From Alistipes sp. (GTDB taxonomy: Bacteria > Bacteroidota > Bacteroidia > Bacteroidales > Rikenellaceae): a stretch of 64,000 nucleotides of DNA. Location: contig JAFTOU010000018.1 in NCBI GenBank assembly GCA_017463615.1, forward strand, positions 62,001-126,000, in the 5' to 3' direction. Made by a program: the position numbers and the translations under genes. This document shows, in pieces, positions 51,481 to 60,085 of the stretch (the stretch's first letter is position 1; each line of letters begins with the position of its first letter). Under the pieces are notes generated by a model. That model was not told where the DNA came from. It did no database searches and saw only the letters and a list, made by a program, of their open reading frames with translations.

Positions 51481-51507
51481 CAAAACAGGTGACTGAAATC
51501 AGTCACC
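51480..51507 (-). terminator. Terminator of tRNA-Ser
   Basis: On the minus strand, GGTGACTGA-tt-TCAGTCACC is followed by TGTTTTGTTTTTG. It begins 12 bp after the encoded CCA end of the tRNA. Confidence 0.8.
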
Positions 51508-51517
51508 TGTCTGTTTT

Positions 51518-51606
<89 letters not shown>

Positions 51607-51611
51607 AGGGA

Positions 51612-51642
51612 CAAAAGTAGTCTCTTTTTTTTAATCTGCAAA
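51612..51642 (-). promoter_or_regulatory. tRNA-Ser promoter
   Basis: On the minus strand, TTTG (51639-51642), 19 bases, then TACTTTTG (51612-51619), 5 bp before the tRNA 5' end. A full consensus match. The rest of 51643-51758 is AT-rich with nothing else recognised. Confidence 0.8.
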
Positions 51643-51758
51643 ATTTTCTTAAACTTTTTTAATAATTTTTTGCAGGCAAATTTTGCGGTGGGTCTCTAAA
51701 GTTTTGTCAATCAGTATTTTGTGCGCAAAATATTTTTTTGAAAAATTTTACACATTTT

Positions 51759-52577
51759 CTACTTAAATGGCGAATCGGGCTCCTTGGACATCACCCAGTA
51801 GAACATTTTGTCCAAGAAGGCTGGGGCGAATTTCTTTACGAAGTGGGTTGCGCGACCCTCAGCCTCCATAAGGCAGAGGCGCTTGCGGCGGGCGATGCCG
51901 CGGGCAACGATGCGGGCAACCTCCTCGGGGGTCATCATCTTAGACTCCTCGCGTGGGGTTGCGCCCTGCTGCGAGCCGTCGGCAACGAGTGCCGAGAAGC
52001 GGACATTAGATGCTGTAAAGCCTGGGCAGGCAACCATAACATGGAGCCCCTTCTTGATATTCTCAATGCGGATAGTCTCCAGCAGGCCCGTCATAGCGTA
52101 TTTAGATGCCGAGTAGCCCGTTCTGCCTGGCAGACCGTGCAGACCTGCCACCGATGAGATACCCACCAGCGAGCCCTTTGACGCCTGCAGGTATGGCAGT
52201 GCGTACTTAGCGCAATATACTGTGCCCCAGAAGTTTACATCCATAAGACGGTGCAGCACGCTAAGGTCTACATCGTCAAAAATGGCGCGCATAGATATAC
52301 CTGCGTTGCAGATAAGCACATCAATGCCACCAAAAGCCTCTACGGCTGTATCTATCAGTTTTTTACAATCTTCTGCTACTGTAACATCTGTAGCGCAATA
52401 TGCCGCCTGACCGCCATCGGCGATAATCTGCTCCGCCAGCGCCTGGAGCTTCTGCTCGCTACGCGCACCGAGCACCACCTTTGCACCCATCTGCGCATAG
52501 ACCTTAGCCATAGCCTCGCCAATGCCCGACGAAGCACCGGTGATAACCACCGTCTTTGATTTCAATGCGTTTTTCAT
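51759..52577 (-). CDS. SDR family oxidoreductase
   Basis: 272 residues of a classical short-chain dehydrogenase: TGASSGIGEAMA near 13-24 (NAD(P) loop), LICNAGIS near 88-95, and the catalytic ISSVAGLHGLPGRTGYSASKYA (Ser near 141, YSASK near 154-158). A C-terminal hydrophobic patch (FAPAFLDKMFYWVM) may touch membranes. Substrate unknown. It overlaps the hydrolase gene by 4 bp (ATGA), so the two are coupled. Confidence 0.88.
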   Translation of the reverse strand: MKNALKSKTVVITGASSGIGEAMAKVYAQMGAKVVLGARSEQKLQALAEQIIADGGQAAYCATDVTVAEDCKKLIDTAVEAFGGIDVLICNAGISMRAIFDDVDLSVLHRLMDVNFWGTVYCAKYALPYLQASKGSLVGISSVAGLHGLPGRTGYSASKYAMTGLLETIRIENIKKGLHVMVACPGFTASNVRFSALVADGSQQGATPREESKMMTPEEVARIVARGIARRKRLCLMEAEGRATHFVKKFAPAFLDKMFYWVMSKEPDSPFK

Positions 52578-53359
52578 ATCTCTATTTTTAATCCATCGTA
52601 AGCAAAATAAACATTATTTGGTAGACGCCTCTCCGCCTGACTATGCAGCCCCACCTCGTGCGACATGTGGGTGAGGTATGCCCTATCGGGCCCCACCTGC
52701 TCTATGAGTTGCAGGGCGTCGGATACGGAAAAGTGCGAGTCGTGCGGGGTAAATCGCAAAGCATTGACAACCAACACTTTTACACCTTTGAGCTTTGCAA
52801 TCTCGCTATCGTCAATCTCCTTAAAATCGGTAAGATAGACCATATCGCCAAAGCGGTAGCCTGTAACCTCAAAGTGGGCGTGGCGACCGCGAATAGGGAC
52901 AATCTCAACGCCAGCGATACTAAACGGTTGCTCGGGGTCTATGGTGTGGAGCACAATCTCTGGCACACCGCGATAGCGAACAGTAAAGAAGGCGTAGTCG
53001 TAGTCCTTGCGCACGCAGGCAACAGTGTCGGCTGTGGCGTAGATATTGACATCGTGAATCTGCGGATAGTCCACAAAGTTGAGCGCCCGCACATCGTCAA
53101 TACCGCCGATATGGTCCTTATGCTTGTGAGTGAGCAGTATGGCAGTGATGTGGCTCACCCCCTCGCGCAGCAGCTGCTGACGGAAGTCGGGACCGGCATC
53201 AATGATAAAACGACAGTCGCCCACCTCAACCATAGCCGAGGTGCGGAGGCGATGATCGCGCGCATCGGTAGAGCGGCAGACTTCGCAACGACAACCAATA
53301 ACCGGCACGCCCTGCGAAGTACCCGTTCCAAGGAGGGTTAAAATAGCCTTTTTTGCCAT
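52574..53359 (-). CDS. MBL-fold hydrolase (PhnP/RNase Z-like)
   Basis: 261 residues. Seen: LLGTGTSQGVPVIGCRCEVC near 8-27 (typical of the PhnP branch, with zinc-binding Cys pair), DAGPDFRQQ near 55-63, the metal motif LTHKHKDHIGG near 75-85 and later His in GRHAHF and THMSHEVG. PhnP is a cyclic phosphodiesterase; relatives hydrolyse cyclic nucleotides or lipoate-type esters. A TATCTTTG box (minus, 53414-53421) lies upstream. Exact substrate uncertain. Confidence 0.85.
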   Translation of the reverse strand: MAKKAILTLLGTGTSQGVPVIGCRCEVCRSTDARDHRLRTSAMVEVGDCRFIIDAGPDFRQQLLREGVSHITAILLTHKHKDHIGGIDDVRALNFVDYPQIHDVNIYATADTVACVRKDYDYAFFTVRYRGVPEIVLHTIDPEQPFSIAGVEIVPIRGRHAHFEVTGYRFGDMVYLTDFKEIDDSEIAKLKGVKVLVVNALRFTPHDSHFSVSDALQLIEQVGPDRAYLTHMSHEVGLHSQAERRLPNNVYFAYDGLKIEI

Positions 53360-53427
53360 AGCTAACTACTCTTTTAGGCTGTAAAGATACTTTTTTCGTA
53401 ACAAATACAACTACAAAGATACAAATT

Positions 53428-53459
53428 TTTGGATAATTCACATTAAAGTAGTAATTTTG
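53428..53459 (+). promoter_or_regulatory. Ferredoxin promoter
   Basis: TTTG (53428-53431), 20 bases, TAATTTTG (53452-53459), 26 bp before the ferredoxin start. Confidence 0.65.
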
Positions 53460-53485
53460 CAGGACATTTATAAAAATATATTTTT

Positions 53486-53653
53486 ATGGCTTACAAAATT
53501 TCAGATTCTTGCGTTGCATGTGGTACCTGCATCGACGAGTGTCCTGTTGAAGCAATTTCGGCAGGTGACATCTATGTAATTGACGCTGACAAGTGCATCG
53601 AGTGTGGTGCTTGCGCAGGCGTTTGTCCTTCTGAGGCTATCTCTTTGGAGTAG
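53486..53653 (+). CDS. 2[4Fe-4S] ferredoxin
   Basis: A 55-residue protein with two perfect clusters, CVACGTCIDECP (near 9-20) and CIECGACAGVCP (near 37-48), each CxxCxxCxxxCP. This is a clostridial-type low-potential ferredoxin, a cytoplasmic electron carrier. Its place directly before hydA makes it the likely electron donor to, or acceptor from, the hydrogenase. It has its own promoter and terminator. Confidence 0.95.
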   Translation: MAYKISDSCVACGTCIDECPVEAISAGDIYVIDADKCIECGACAGVCPSEAISLE

Positions 53654-53673
53654 CACCTGCCTCAAGGATAGAT

Positions 53674-53707
53674 GGCGACCCCAAACAAGGGTCGCCTCTT
53701 TATTTTT
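53674..53707 (+). terminator. Terminator after ferredoxin
   Basis: GGCGACCC-caaacaa-GGGTCGCC (53674-53696) followed by TCTTTATTTTT. Confidence 0.85.
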
Positions 53708-53738
53708 ATATAGGTATGATGTCAAGTTTAGCTCTTTT

Positions 53739-53769
53739 TTTGTTTTTATAGGAATTTTCATTATCTTCG
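53739..53769 (+). promoter_or_regulatory. hydA operon promoter
   Basis: TTTG (53739-53742), 19 bases, TATCTTCG (53762-53769), one mismatch to the -7 consensus, 23 bp before the hydA ATG. Confidence 0.65.
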
Positions 53770-53792
53770 CAATCTGAAACATTCGGGATATT

Positions 53793-55232
53793 ATGGCAAT
53801 TAGGAATAATGTAATGATTGTGCGTCAGACTCTGCTGACCAGACTTATTGAGATGTGGAACAATGGCGAGTTGGTTGAGAAGATTGACCGCCTGCCTTTG
53901 GAGTTATCTCCACGCGATGCTGCGCCTGTGGGTCGCTGCTGTATTCACAAGGAGAGAGCGGTAAACAAGTACAAATCGCTACCGCTGTTGGGTTTTGATA
54001 TGACCGACGAGGTGGACGAGCTTGACCCACTCTCGCACTATGCTGCTGCGGCACTGGAGCGCAAGGCTCTGAAGGAGAATATTATGTGCGTGGTAGATGA
54101 GGCTTGTTCCTCGTGCGTAAGAACAAACTACCAGATTACAAACCTCTGTCGTGGTTGTGTGGCTCGCTCTTGTGCTGCATCGTGTCCAAAGGGTGCTATT
54201 GAGTTTGACCCGGAGACCAGTCAGGGTCGCATACATAAGTCTATGTGTATCAGCTGTGGCAAGTGTTACGACAACTGCCCATATCACGCTATCGTTCACA
54301 TCCCCGTACCGTGCGAGGAGGCGTGTCCTGTAGGCGCGATTACCAAGGACGAGAATGGCGTAGAGCATATTGACGAGACAAAGTGTATCTACTGCGGCAA
54401 GTGTGTGAACAGCTGTCCTTTCGGTGCTATATTTGAGATTTCGCAGGTGTTTGATATTCTGCAGTCTATCCGTCGTGGCGAGAAGGTTGTGGCTATGGTT
54501 GCACCAGCATTCTTGGCTCAGTATGATGCTCCGACAGAGCAGGTTTACGGCGCTATCAAGTCTGTAGGCTTCAGCGATATTATTGAGGTTGCCCAGGGTG
54601 CGATGATTACCACCGCCAAGGAGGCTGCCGAGCTTGCAGAGAAGATTGAGGAGGGTCAGCCATTTATGACCACCTCCTGCTGTCCTTCATACATTGAGAT
54701 GGCGGAGAAGCATGTGCCATATCTGAAGAAGTATATCTCCGACACCCGCTCGCCGATGTACTACACCGCGCAGATTGCACGCCAGAAGTACCCAGATGCT
54801 AAGTTGGTATTCGTAGGCCCTTGTATTGCCAAGCGCAAGGAGGCTCGTCGTGACGATATGGTGGACTATGTGCTCACCTTTGAGGAGTTGCACTCTATCT
54901 TCCTCGGTATGAAGATAGATATCGCCCTTGCTGAGCCATACACCGTTGCCGACAGCGCTATCCGTGCAGCTCACGGCTTTGCTCAGGGTGGTGGCGTAAC
55001 GGCTGCTGTAAAGGAGCATGTAGGCGAGAAGTTCAACTATACCACGCTCCAGATTGCCAACCTTACAAAGAAGAATGTTGCCCTGCTCAAGGCATACGCC
55101 AAGACCAGCAAGGCACCAGCGCAGTTTATTGAGGTTATGGCATGCGAGGGCGGATGTATATCTGGTCCGAGCGCACACACCTCATTTGACTCTGGCAAGA
55201 AAATTTTTGCAACAGAATTGGCAAAGCGATAA
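53793..55232 (+). CDS. hydA: [FeFe]-hydrogenase, group B-like
   Basis: 479 residues. The N-terminal ~100 residues have few cysteines. Then come Cys-rich segments (CSSCV ... CRGCVARSCAASCPKG), and ferredoxin-type sites CISCGKCYDNCP, CEEACP and CIYCGKCVNSCP near 150-215. H-cluster motifs: L1 TTSCCPSY near 292-299, L2 GPCIAKRKEA near 341-350, L3 MACEGGCISGP near 449-459. L3 has Glu where group A enzymes have Pro (MACPGGC), pointing to the less-studied group B type. It makes or consumes H2 with ferredoxin. TAATGA couples it to hydE. Confidence 0.93.
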   Translation: MAIRNNVMIVRQTLLTRLIEMWNNGELVEKIDRLPLELSPRDAAPVGRCCIHKERAVNKYKSLPLLGFDMTDEVDELDPLSHYAAAALERKALKENIMCVVDEACSSCVRTNYQITNLCRGCVARSCAASCPKGAIEFDPETSQGRIHKSMCISCGKCYDNCPYHAIVHIPVPCEEACPVGAITKDENGVEHIDETKCIYCGKCVNSCPFGAIFEISQVFDILQSIRRGEKVVAMVAPAFLAQYDAPTEQVYGAIKSVGFSDIIEVAQGAMITTAKEAAELAEKIEEGQPFMTTSCCPSYIEMAEKHVPYLKKYISDTRSPMYYTAQIARQKYPDAKLVFVGPCIAKRKEARRDDMVDYVLTFEELHSIFLGMKIDIALAEPYTVADSAIRAAHGFAQGGGVTAAVKEHVGEKFNYTTLQIANLTKKNVALLKAYAKTSKAPAQFIEVMACEGGCISGPSAHTSFDSGKKIFATELAKR

Positions 55233-56245
55233 TGAAACCACAACTCTCCCCTATTGAGCTTCGCGCACTGCTCAACTCTCGGGGCGAGGAGGCTCAATAT
55301 TTACGAGATTGCGCCGCCCGAACCTCTGAGGAGCTGTTCGGGCGTGCCGTTTATCTGAGGGGGCTGATAGAGATTTCGTCCTACTGTCGTAACAACTGCC
55401 TCTACTGCGGTCTTAGGCGCGACAACACCTCGGCAGAGCGATACCGCCTGACGGCTGAGCAGATTATTGAGTGCTGCCAGCATGGCTACAAGGCGGGACT
55501 GCGCACCTTCGTGCTTCAGGGTGGCGAGGATGGCTACTGGACAGACGAGCGCTTAGTACCTCTTGTGGAGAGCATTGTCGCCACATTCCCCGATGCGGCG
55601 GTGACCCTCTCGCTCGGTGAGCGTAGTGCCGACTCCTACAAGGCTCTGCGAGCTGCTGGCGCTTCGCGCTACCTGCTTCGCCACGAGGCGGCAAGCGAGT
55701 CGCTCTACCGCGCCATACACCCCGCAGAGATGTCCTACCGCGCGCGACTGGAGGCTATAGAACACCTCCTTGCGCTGGGGTATCAGACGGGGATGGGTAT
55801 GATGATAGGCGTGCCGGGTCAGAGCGTAGATGATATTGCCGAGGATATAAAATTGATATACAACCTAAAGCCACAGATGGTTGGCATAGGGCCCTTTATA
55901 CCCCATCCAGCAACGCCATTTGGTGGTGCTGAAGCGGGAGATATAGAGCTGGTACTCAACTGCATAGCCATCATTAGGCTGATGCTGCCACACGCGCTGA
56001 TACCTGCCACAACAGCGCTGGCAACCCTCTGCCATGATGGGCATCGTCGTGCCATAGAGGCGGGGGCAAATGTGATTATGCCCAACCTCTCGCCCGCGGC
56101 GGTGAGGAGCAAGTACTCCATCTACGCTGGCAAGGCGGCAAGTGGTACGGAGGCAGCTGAGAATCTGCGCGATTTGGAGGCAGAGCTATCGGCTTTTGGT
56201 TACACGATAAATTACGGGAAAGGAGACTACAATGACACACTATAA
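55232..56245 (+). CDS. hydE: [FeFe]-hydrogenase maturase HydE (radical SAM)
   Basis: 337 residues. The radical-SAM cluster motif is CRNNCLYC near 51-58, followed by GLRRDN, typical of HydE. A TIM barrel with LQGGEDGYW (near 90-98) and GMMIGVPGQS (near 185-194) follows. With HydG and HydF it builds the dithiomethylamine bridge of the H-cluster. It overlaps hydA by one base and hydG by 14 bp. Confidence 0.95.
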   Translation: MKPQLSPIELRALLNSRGEEAQYLRDCAARTSEELFGRAVYLRGLIEISSYCRNNCLYCGLRRDNTSAERYRLTAEQIIECCQHGYKAGLRTFVLQGGEDGYWTDERLVPLVESIVATFPDAAVTLSLGERSADSYKALRAAGASRYLLRHEAASESLYRAIHPAEMSYRARLEAIEHLLALGYQTGMGMMIGVPGQSVDDIAEDIKLIYNLKPQMVGIGPFIPHPATPFGGAEAGDIELVLNCIAIIRLMLPHALIPATTALATLCHDGHRRAIEAGANVIMPNLSPAAVRSKYSIYAGKAASGTEAAENLRDLEAELSAFGYTINYGKGDYNDTL

Positions 56246-57653
56246 TCCACACTCTGCCTCGGCGGAGGAGTTTATATCGCACAGCGCGATAGTGGACGCC
56301 CTTGATTATGCGGCGTCACATCGTGGCGATAGTGCGCTGATAGAGGAGATACTATCCATCGCTGCCGAGGGTCGCGGGCTTACCCATCGTCAGGCGGCGG
56401 TGCTGATGGAGTGCGAGGATAGCGACACTATAGAGCGCATCTTTACCCTTGCCCGCCAGCTCAAGCAGCGCATCTATGGCGACCGCATAGTGATGTTTGC
56501 GCCGCTATACCTCTCAAACCACTGCATCAACGGCTGTACATACTGTCCTTACCACGCCACAAACCGCACCATACCGCGCCGTAAGCTGACGCAGGAGCAG
56601 ATTGCAGCCGAGGTTATCGCCCTGCAGGATATGGGACATAAGCGATTGGCATTGGAGGCGGGCGAGCATCCGACAATTGCGCCGATAGAGTATATCCTTG
56701 ACTCTATAGAGACCATCTACTCTATCCGCCACCGCAACGGAGCTATTCGCCGCGTGAATGTCAATATTGCCGCAACTACCGTAGAGAACTACCGCCTACT
56801 CAAGGATGCGGGCATAGGCACATACATCCTCTTTGAAGAGACCTACAACCGCAGCGTCTACAACGCCCTCCACCCATCGGGCCCTAAGAGCGACTGGGCA
56901 TACCACACCGAGGCGATGGATCGCGCTATGGAGGGTGGCATTGACGATGTGGGCATAGGTGCTCTATTTGGACTTACCGACTACCGCTACGACCTTGTGG
57001 GACTGCTGATGCACGCCGAGCACCTTGAAGCTCGCTTTGGCGTAGGTCCGCACACCATAAGCGTGCCGAGAATACGACCTGCCGACGATATAGACCTTAC
57101 GAAGTTCCCTAATGCCGTCACCGACTCTGTATTTAAGCGCATTGTGGCGATACTGCGCCTTGCCGTGCCATATACGGGTATGATTATCTCCACGCGCGAG
57201 AGTGCTCAGGTGCGTGCAGAGGTGCTTGATATTGGCGTTTCGCAGATTAGTGGTGGCTCAAAGACTACGGTCGGCGGCTATGCCGACAGCGCCGAGGCTC
57301 TGCACTCCGAGCAGTTTGATATCTCGGACAATAGAACCCTTGACCAGATTGTCGGCTGGCTACTCAGCTTGGGATATATCCCGAGCTTCTGCACCGCCTG
57401 CTACCGCGAGGGCAGAACGGGCGACCGATTTATGAGCCTTGCCAAGAGTGGCGCTATAGGCAACTGCTGCGCCCCAAATGCGCTGATGACCCTTGCCGAG
57501 TACCTGCACGACTACGCCTCACCACAGACCCTTGAGGCTGCGAAGGGAGTCCTTGAGACGCAAATTGCAAAGATACCATCCGAGAAGGTACAGACCATCA
57601 CCCGCCAGCGCCTTGAGCTGATAGCCGCCGGCGAGCGAGATTTTAGATTTTAA
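56232..57653 (+). CDS. hydG: [FeFe]-hydrogenase maturase HydG (radical SAM)
   Basis: 473 residues. The radical-SAM motif is CINGCTYC near 97-104, and the C-terminal auxiliary cluster site is seen in CTACYREGRTGDRFM and IGNCCAPNA near 388-418. HydG cleaves tyrosine to give CO and cyanide as an Fe(CO)2(CN) unit. Its start lies inside the end of hydE; hydF begins 3 bp after it. Confidence 0.95.
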   Translation: MTHYNPHSASAEEFISHSAIVDALDYAASHRGDSALIEEILSIAAEGRGLTHRQAAVLMECEDSDTIERIFTLARQLKQRIYGDRIVMFAPLYLSNHCINGCTYCPYHATNRTIPRRKLTQEQIAAEVIALQDMGHKRLALEAGEHPTIAPIEYILDSIETIYSIRHRNGAIRRVNVNIAATTVENYRLLKDAGIGTYILFEETYNRSVYNALHPSGPKSDWAYHTEAMDRAMEGGIDDVGIGALFGLTDYRYDLVGLLMHAEHLEARFGVGPHTISVPRIRPADDIDLTKFPNAVTDSVFKRIVAILRLAVPYTGMIISTRESAQVRAEVLDIGVSQISGGSKTTVGGYADSAEALHSEQFDISDNRTLDQIVGWLLSLGYIPSFCTACYREGRTGDRFMSLAKSGAIGNCCAPNALMTLAEYLHDYASPQTLEAAKGVLETQIAKIPSEKVQTITRQRLELIAAGERDFRF

Positions 57654-57656
57654 GAT

Positions 57657-58781
57657 ATGAAAACGCCGAACTCTGAGAGAGTACATATTGCTATTTTTGG
57701 CAACTGCAACAGCGGAAAGTCGTCGCTGATAAATGCCCTGACGGGGGCGCAGACGGCTATTGTATCCGATGTTGCAGGAACGACCACCGACCCCGTAAAG
57801 AAGAGCATTGAGTTGCAGGGTGTAGGTGCTGCCGTACTTATAGACACCCCGGGGCTGGACGACAACACCGAGCTCGGCTCGTTGCGTGCTGCGCAGAGCC
57901 ATAAGGCGTTGCTAACCACCGATATAGCCGTAGTGTTTCTCCCCGTTGCGCAGAGCTTTATAGCCAAGGTGCAGGCGATGGAGATTCCCGCGATTTTTGT
58001 AGCTCCGAAGGCGGATATTCAGCCGTTAGATAGCCACTATGCAGACCTTAGCCCTATTGCCGTAAGTAGCACAACGGGCGAGGGGTTGGATGCGCTCCGA
58101 GCGGCGATTGCAGCAAAGAGCCACAGCGAGGAGCGGCTACTCACAGAGGGTATCTGCAATGCGGGCGACTGCGTGGTGCTCGTAATGCCGCAAGACAGCT
58201 CGGCACCCAAGAGGCGACTGATAAAACCGCAAGTGGAGGTGCTCCGCGAGCTACTTGACCGTCGCTGCAGGGTATTCTGCTGCCAGACCGAGGAGTTAGC
58301 CTCTACGCTCCAGAGCCTTGTCTGCCCACCACAGGCGATAATCACCGACTCGTCGGCCTTTGCTGCCGTGCGACCACTTGTACCTGAAGGAACAAAGCTC
58401 ACATCGTTCTCAATTCTCTTTGCGGCATACAAGGGCGACATCGCCCTATTCCGCGAGGGTGCAAAGCGCATGCTTGCCCTACCCGCCACAGCGCGAATAC
58501 TTATTGCCGAGGCGTGCGCCCACACACCTCAGAACGAGGATATTGGGCGTGTAAAGTTACCACGGCTGCTACGCAAGCGATTAGGCGAGGGCATTGAGAT
58601 AGATACTGTCGGCAGTGGCGATTTTCCCAACGACCTTACCCCGTACGACCTTATCATCCACTGCGGAGCGTGCATGGCAACGCGCCGATATGTCCTCAGC
58701 CGCATAAGTATGGCGCAGTCGCAGGGGGTTCCGATGACAAACTACGGAGTAGCCATAGCGGCGTTGCTAAACATTGAATAA
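57657..58781 (+). CDS. hydF: [FeFe]-hydrogenase maturase HydF (GTPase scaffold)
   Basis: 374 residues. P-loop GNCNSGKSS near 15-23, AGTTTDP (switch I) near 42-48, DTPGLDD near 63-69. The C-terminal FeS site is CAH near 283-285 and HCGAC near 335-339, the CxH...HCxxC pattern of HydF. It assembles the 2Fe subcluster and delivers it to HydA. Its presence completes the full HydEFG set, so the hydrogenase should be matured in this cell. Confidence 0.95.
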   Translation: MKTPNSERVHIAIFGNCNSGKSSLINALTGAQTAIVSDVAGTTTDPVKKSIELQGVGAAVLIDTPGLDDNTELGSLRAAQSHKALLTTDIAVVFLPVAQSFIAKVQAMEIPAIFVAPKADIQPLDSHYADLSPIAVSSTTGEGLDALRAAIAAKSHSEERLLTEGICNAGDCVVLVMPQDSSAPKRRLIKPQVEVLRELLDRRCRVFCCQTEELASTLQSLVCPPQAIITDSSAFAAVRPLVPEGTKLTSFSILFAAYKGDIALFREGAKRMLALPATARILIAEACAHTPQNEDIGRVKLPRLLRKRLGEGIEIDTVGSGDFPNDLTPYDLIIHCGACMATRRYVLSRISMAQSQGVPMTNYGVAIAALLNIE

Positions 58782-58798
58782 CCTAAAAAATAGATGAT

Positions 58799-60034
58799 AT
58801 GAAACAATTTCTACCTCTTACGACCAACACTCAGCGCAAGATTGCCATTGCAACGCTGGTGGCTGTCGCCCTAAGCCTTATCGCATCGTTAGTGGCGATA
58901 TTTGCGGGCACAGTTCTGTTTGAAAACCCTATGCCGAAGAACTTTTTGGAGTATGACGGCTGGCTTGGACTTATATGCGGAGCGTGCGGTATAGGACTCG
59001 GCGGTCTGGGTCTTGTATATGGCGTGCAGCAGTTCTTTAACGAGGATGTTGTAGAGGTAACCAAAGATAAGTACGGCAATGTGATAGATGAAAATCGTGG
59101 CAATGGCGTCGTGCTGCAGATAATGATTATGCTCGCAGCGCCACTGCTGGGCTATATGCTCGGCACGATTGTCAGCTACTACATCCTCTACGCCATCCTT
59201 GCCGTTGTCAGCTTCATACTACCATATCTGATGGTTGTAGGTATGGTAACGGTGGGCATCTGGTACTTCCTGAACATCTATCGCACCCTCGGCATGCCAA
59301 CGGATGCGGACGATAAGGATGATAGCACAGATGACAAGCCAGCGCCAAAATCTACCATACTCAAGATTCTTGATATTGTAGGCAAGTTCTGCAACGCATA
59401 CTCCATGGAGCTTAAGTCTGCACTTATCGCTCTGGCTGCTCTATTCTGCGCTGCGACTATTGTTGTAGATGGCTTTGATATAAAGTTACGCTCTCAACAG
59501 CAGGCTACTGAGAGCTTTGACTTTACGATTATGTATGGAGGTGTAGGGACTCTCAAACTTGGCGCTGAGTTCTACGACTCGCCATCGGGTAGCGCAGGTT
59601 TCTACAACGATATTCGCACGGAAAGAGTTGAAGGTAGCACAGATGAGAATCCAGAGTATATATACTCTCTATATCTAGATGACGAGCTTGTTGCCTCATT
59701 CCAAAGCTCGCCAGTTAAAAACTGTATGGTAGACTCCTACAAGGTGCACTCATCCCGCATAAGCCTGCCAAATGGCGTGCATCCGGGTATGCCACTGCGC
59801 AAGGCTCTTAAAGATGATAGCGTTAAGGCAAAGGCTACCTACAACGGCAAGGGTTATACTATATCTGTAACCTCAAACACCTACGACCTTATCTCGCCAG
59901 AGGCGGCTGCCAAGGCTCTGGTCAAAGAGGCGCATATAAAGTGTAGTTTCCTTGACCAGTTTAACACCTCTATAGAACTTACTGGAAGCGACTTTACAAA
60001 GGATGCCGTTGTAGAGTTTATCCACATACGCTAA
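58799..60034 (+). CDS. Uncharacterised membrane protein downstream of hydF
   Basis: 411 residues. Two N-terminal spans (near 15-37 and 55-75), two to three more (near 103-165), a cytoplasmic-type acidic linker (DADDKDDSTDDKPAPK near 175-190), another span (near 205-222) and a C-terminal ~170-residue beta-rich domain without known motif. No family recognised. It begins 17 bp after hydF and may be transcribed with the maturases, but nothing else ties it to hydrogen metabolism. It converges on the YgjP-Sel1 gene. Confidence 0.6.
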   Translation: MKQFLPLTTNTQRKIAIATLVAVALSLIASLVAIFAGTVLFENPMPKNFLEYDGWLGLICGACGIGLGGLGLVYGVQQFFNEDVVEVTKDKYGNVIDENRGNGVVLQIMIMLAAPLLGYMLGTIVSYYILYAILAVVSFILPYLMVVGMVTVGIWYFLNIYRTLGMPTDADDKDDSTDDKPAPKSTILKILDIVGKFCNAYSMELKSALIALAALFCAATIVVDGFDIKLRSQQQATESFDFTIMYGGVGTLKLGAEFYDSPSGSAGFYNDIRTERVEGSTDENPEYIYSLYLDDELVASFQSSPVKNCMVDSYKVHSSRISLPNGVHPGMPLRKALKDDSVKAKATYNGKGYTISVTSNTYDLISPEAAAKALVKEAHIKCSFLDQFNTSIELTGSDFTKDAVVEFIHIR

Positions 60035-60050
60035 ACGATTGTAGCATAGA

Positions 60051-60085
60051 ATAATGTAGCCGATAGTGTCTATCGGCTACATTAT
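60051..60085. terminator. Bidirectional terminator-like perfect palindrome
   Basis: ATAATGTAGCCGATAG-tgt-CTATCGGCTACATTAT: a perfect 16-bp stem between convergent genes, overlapping the 3' end of the minus-strand gene. It is unrelated in sequence to the 128-bp palindromic elements. Confidence 0.8.
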
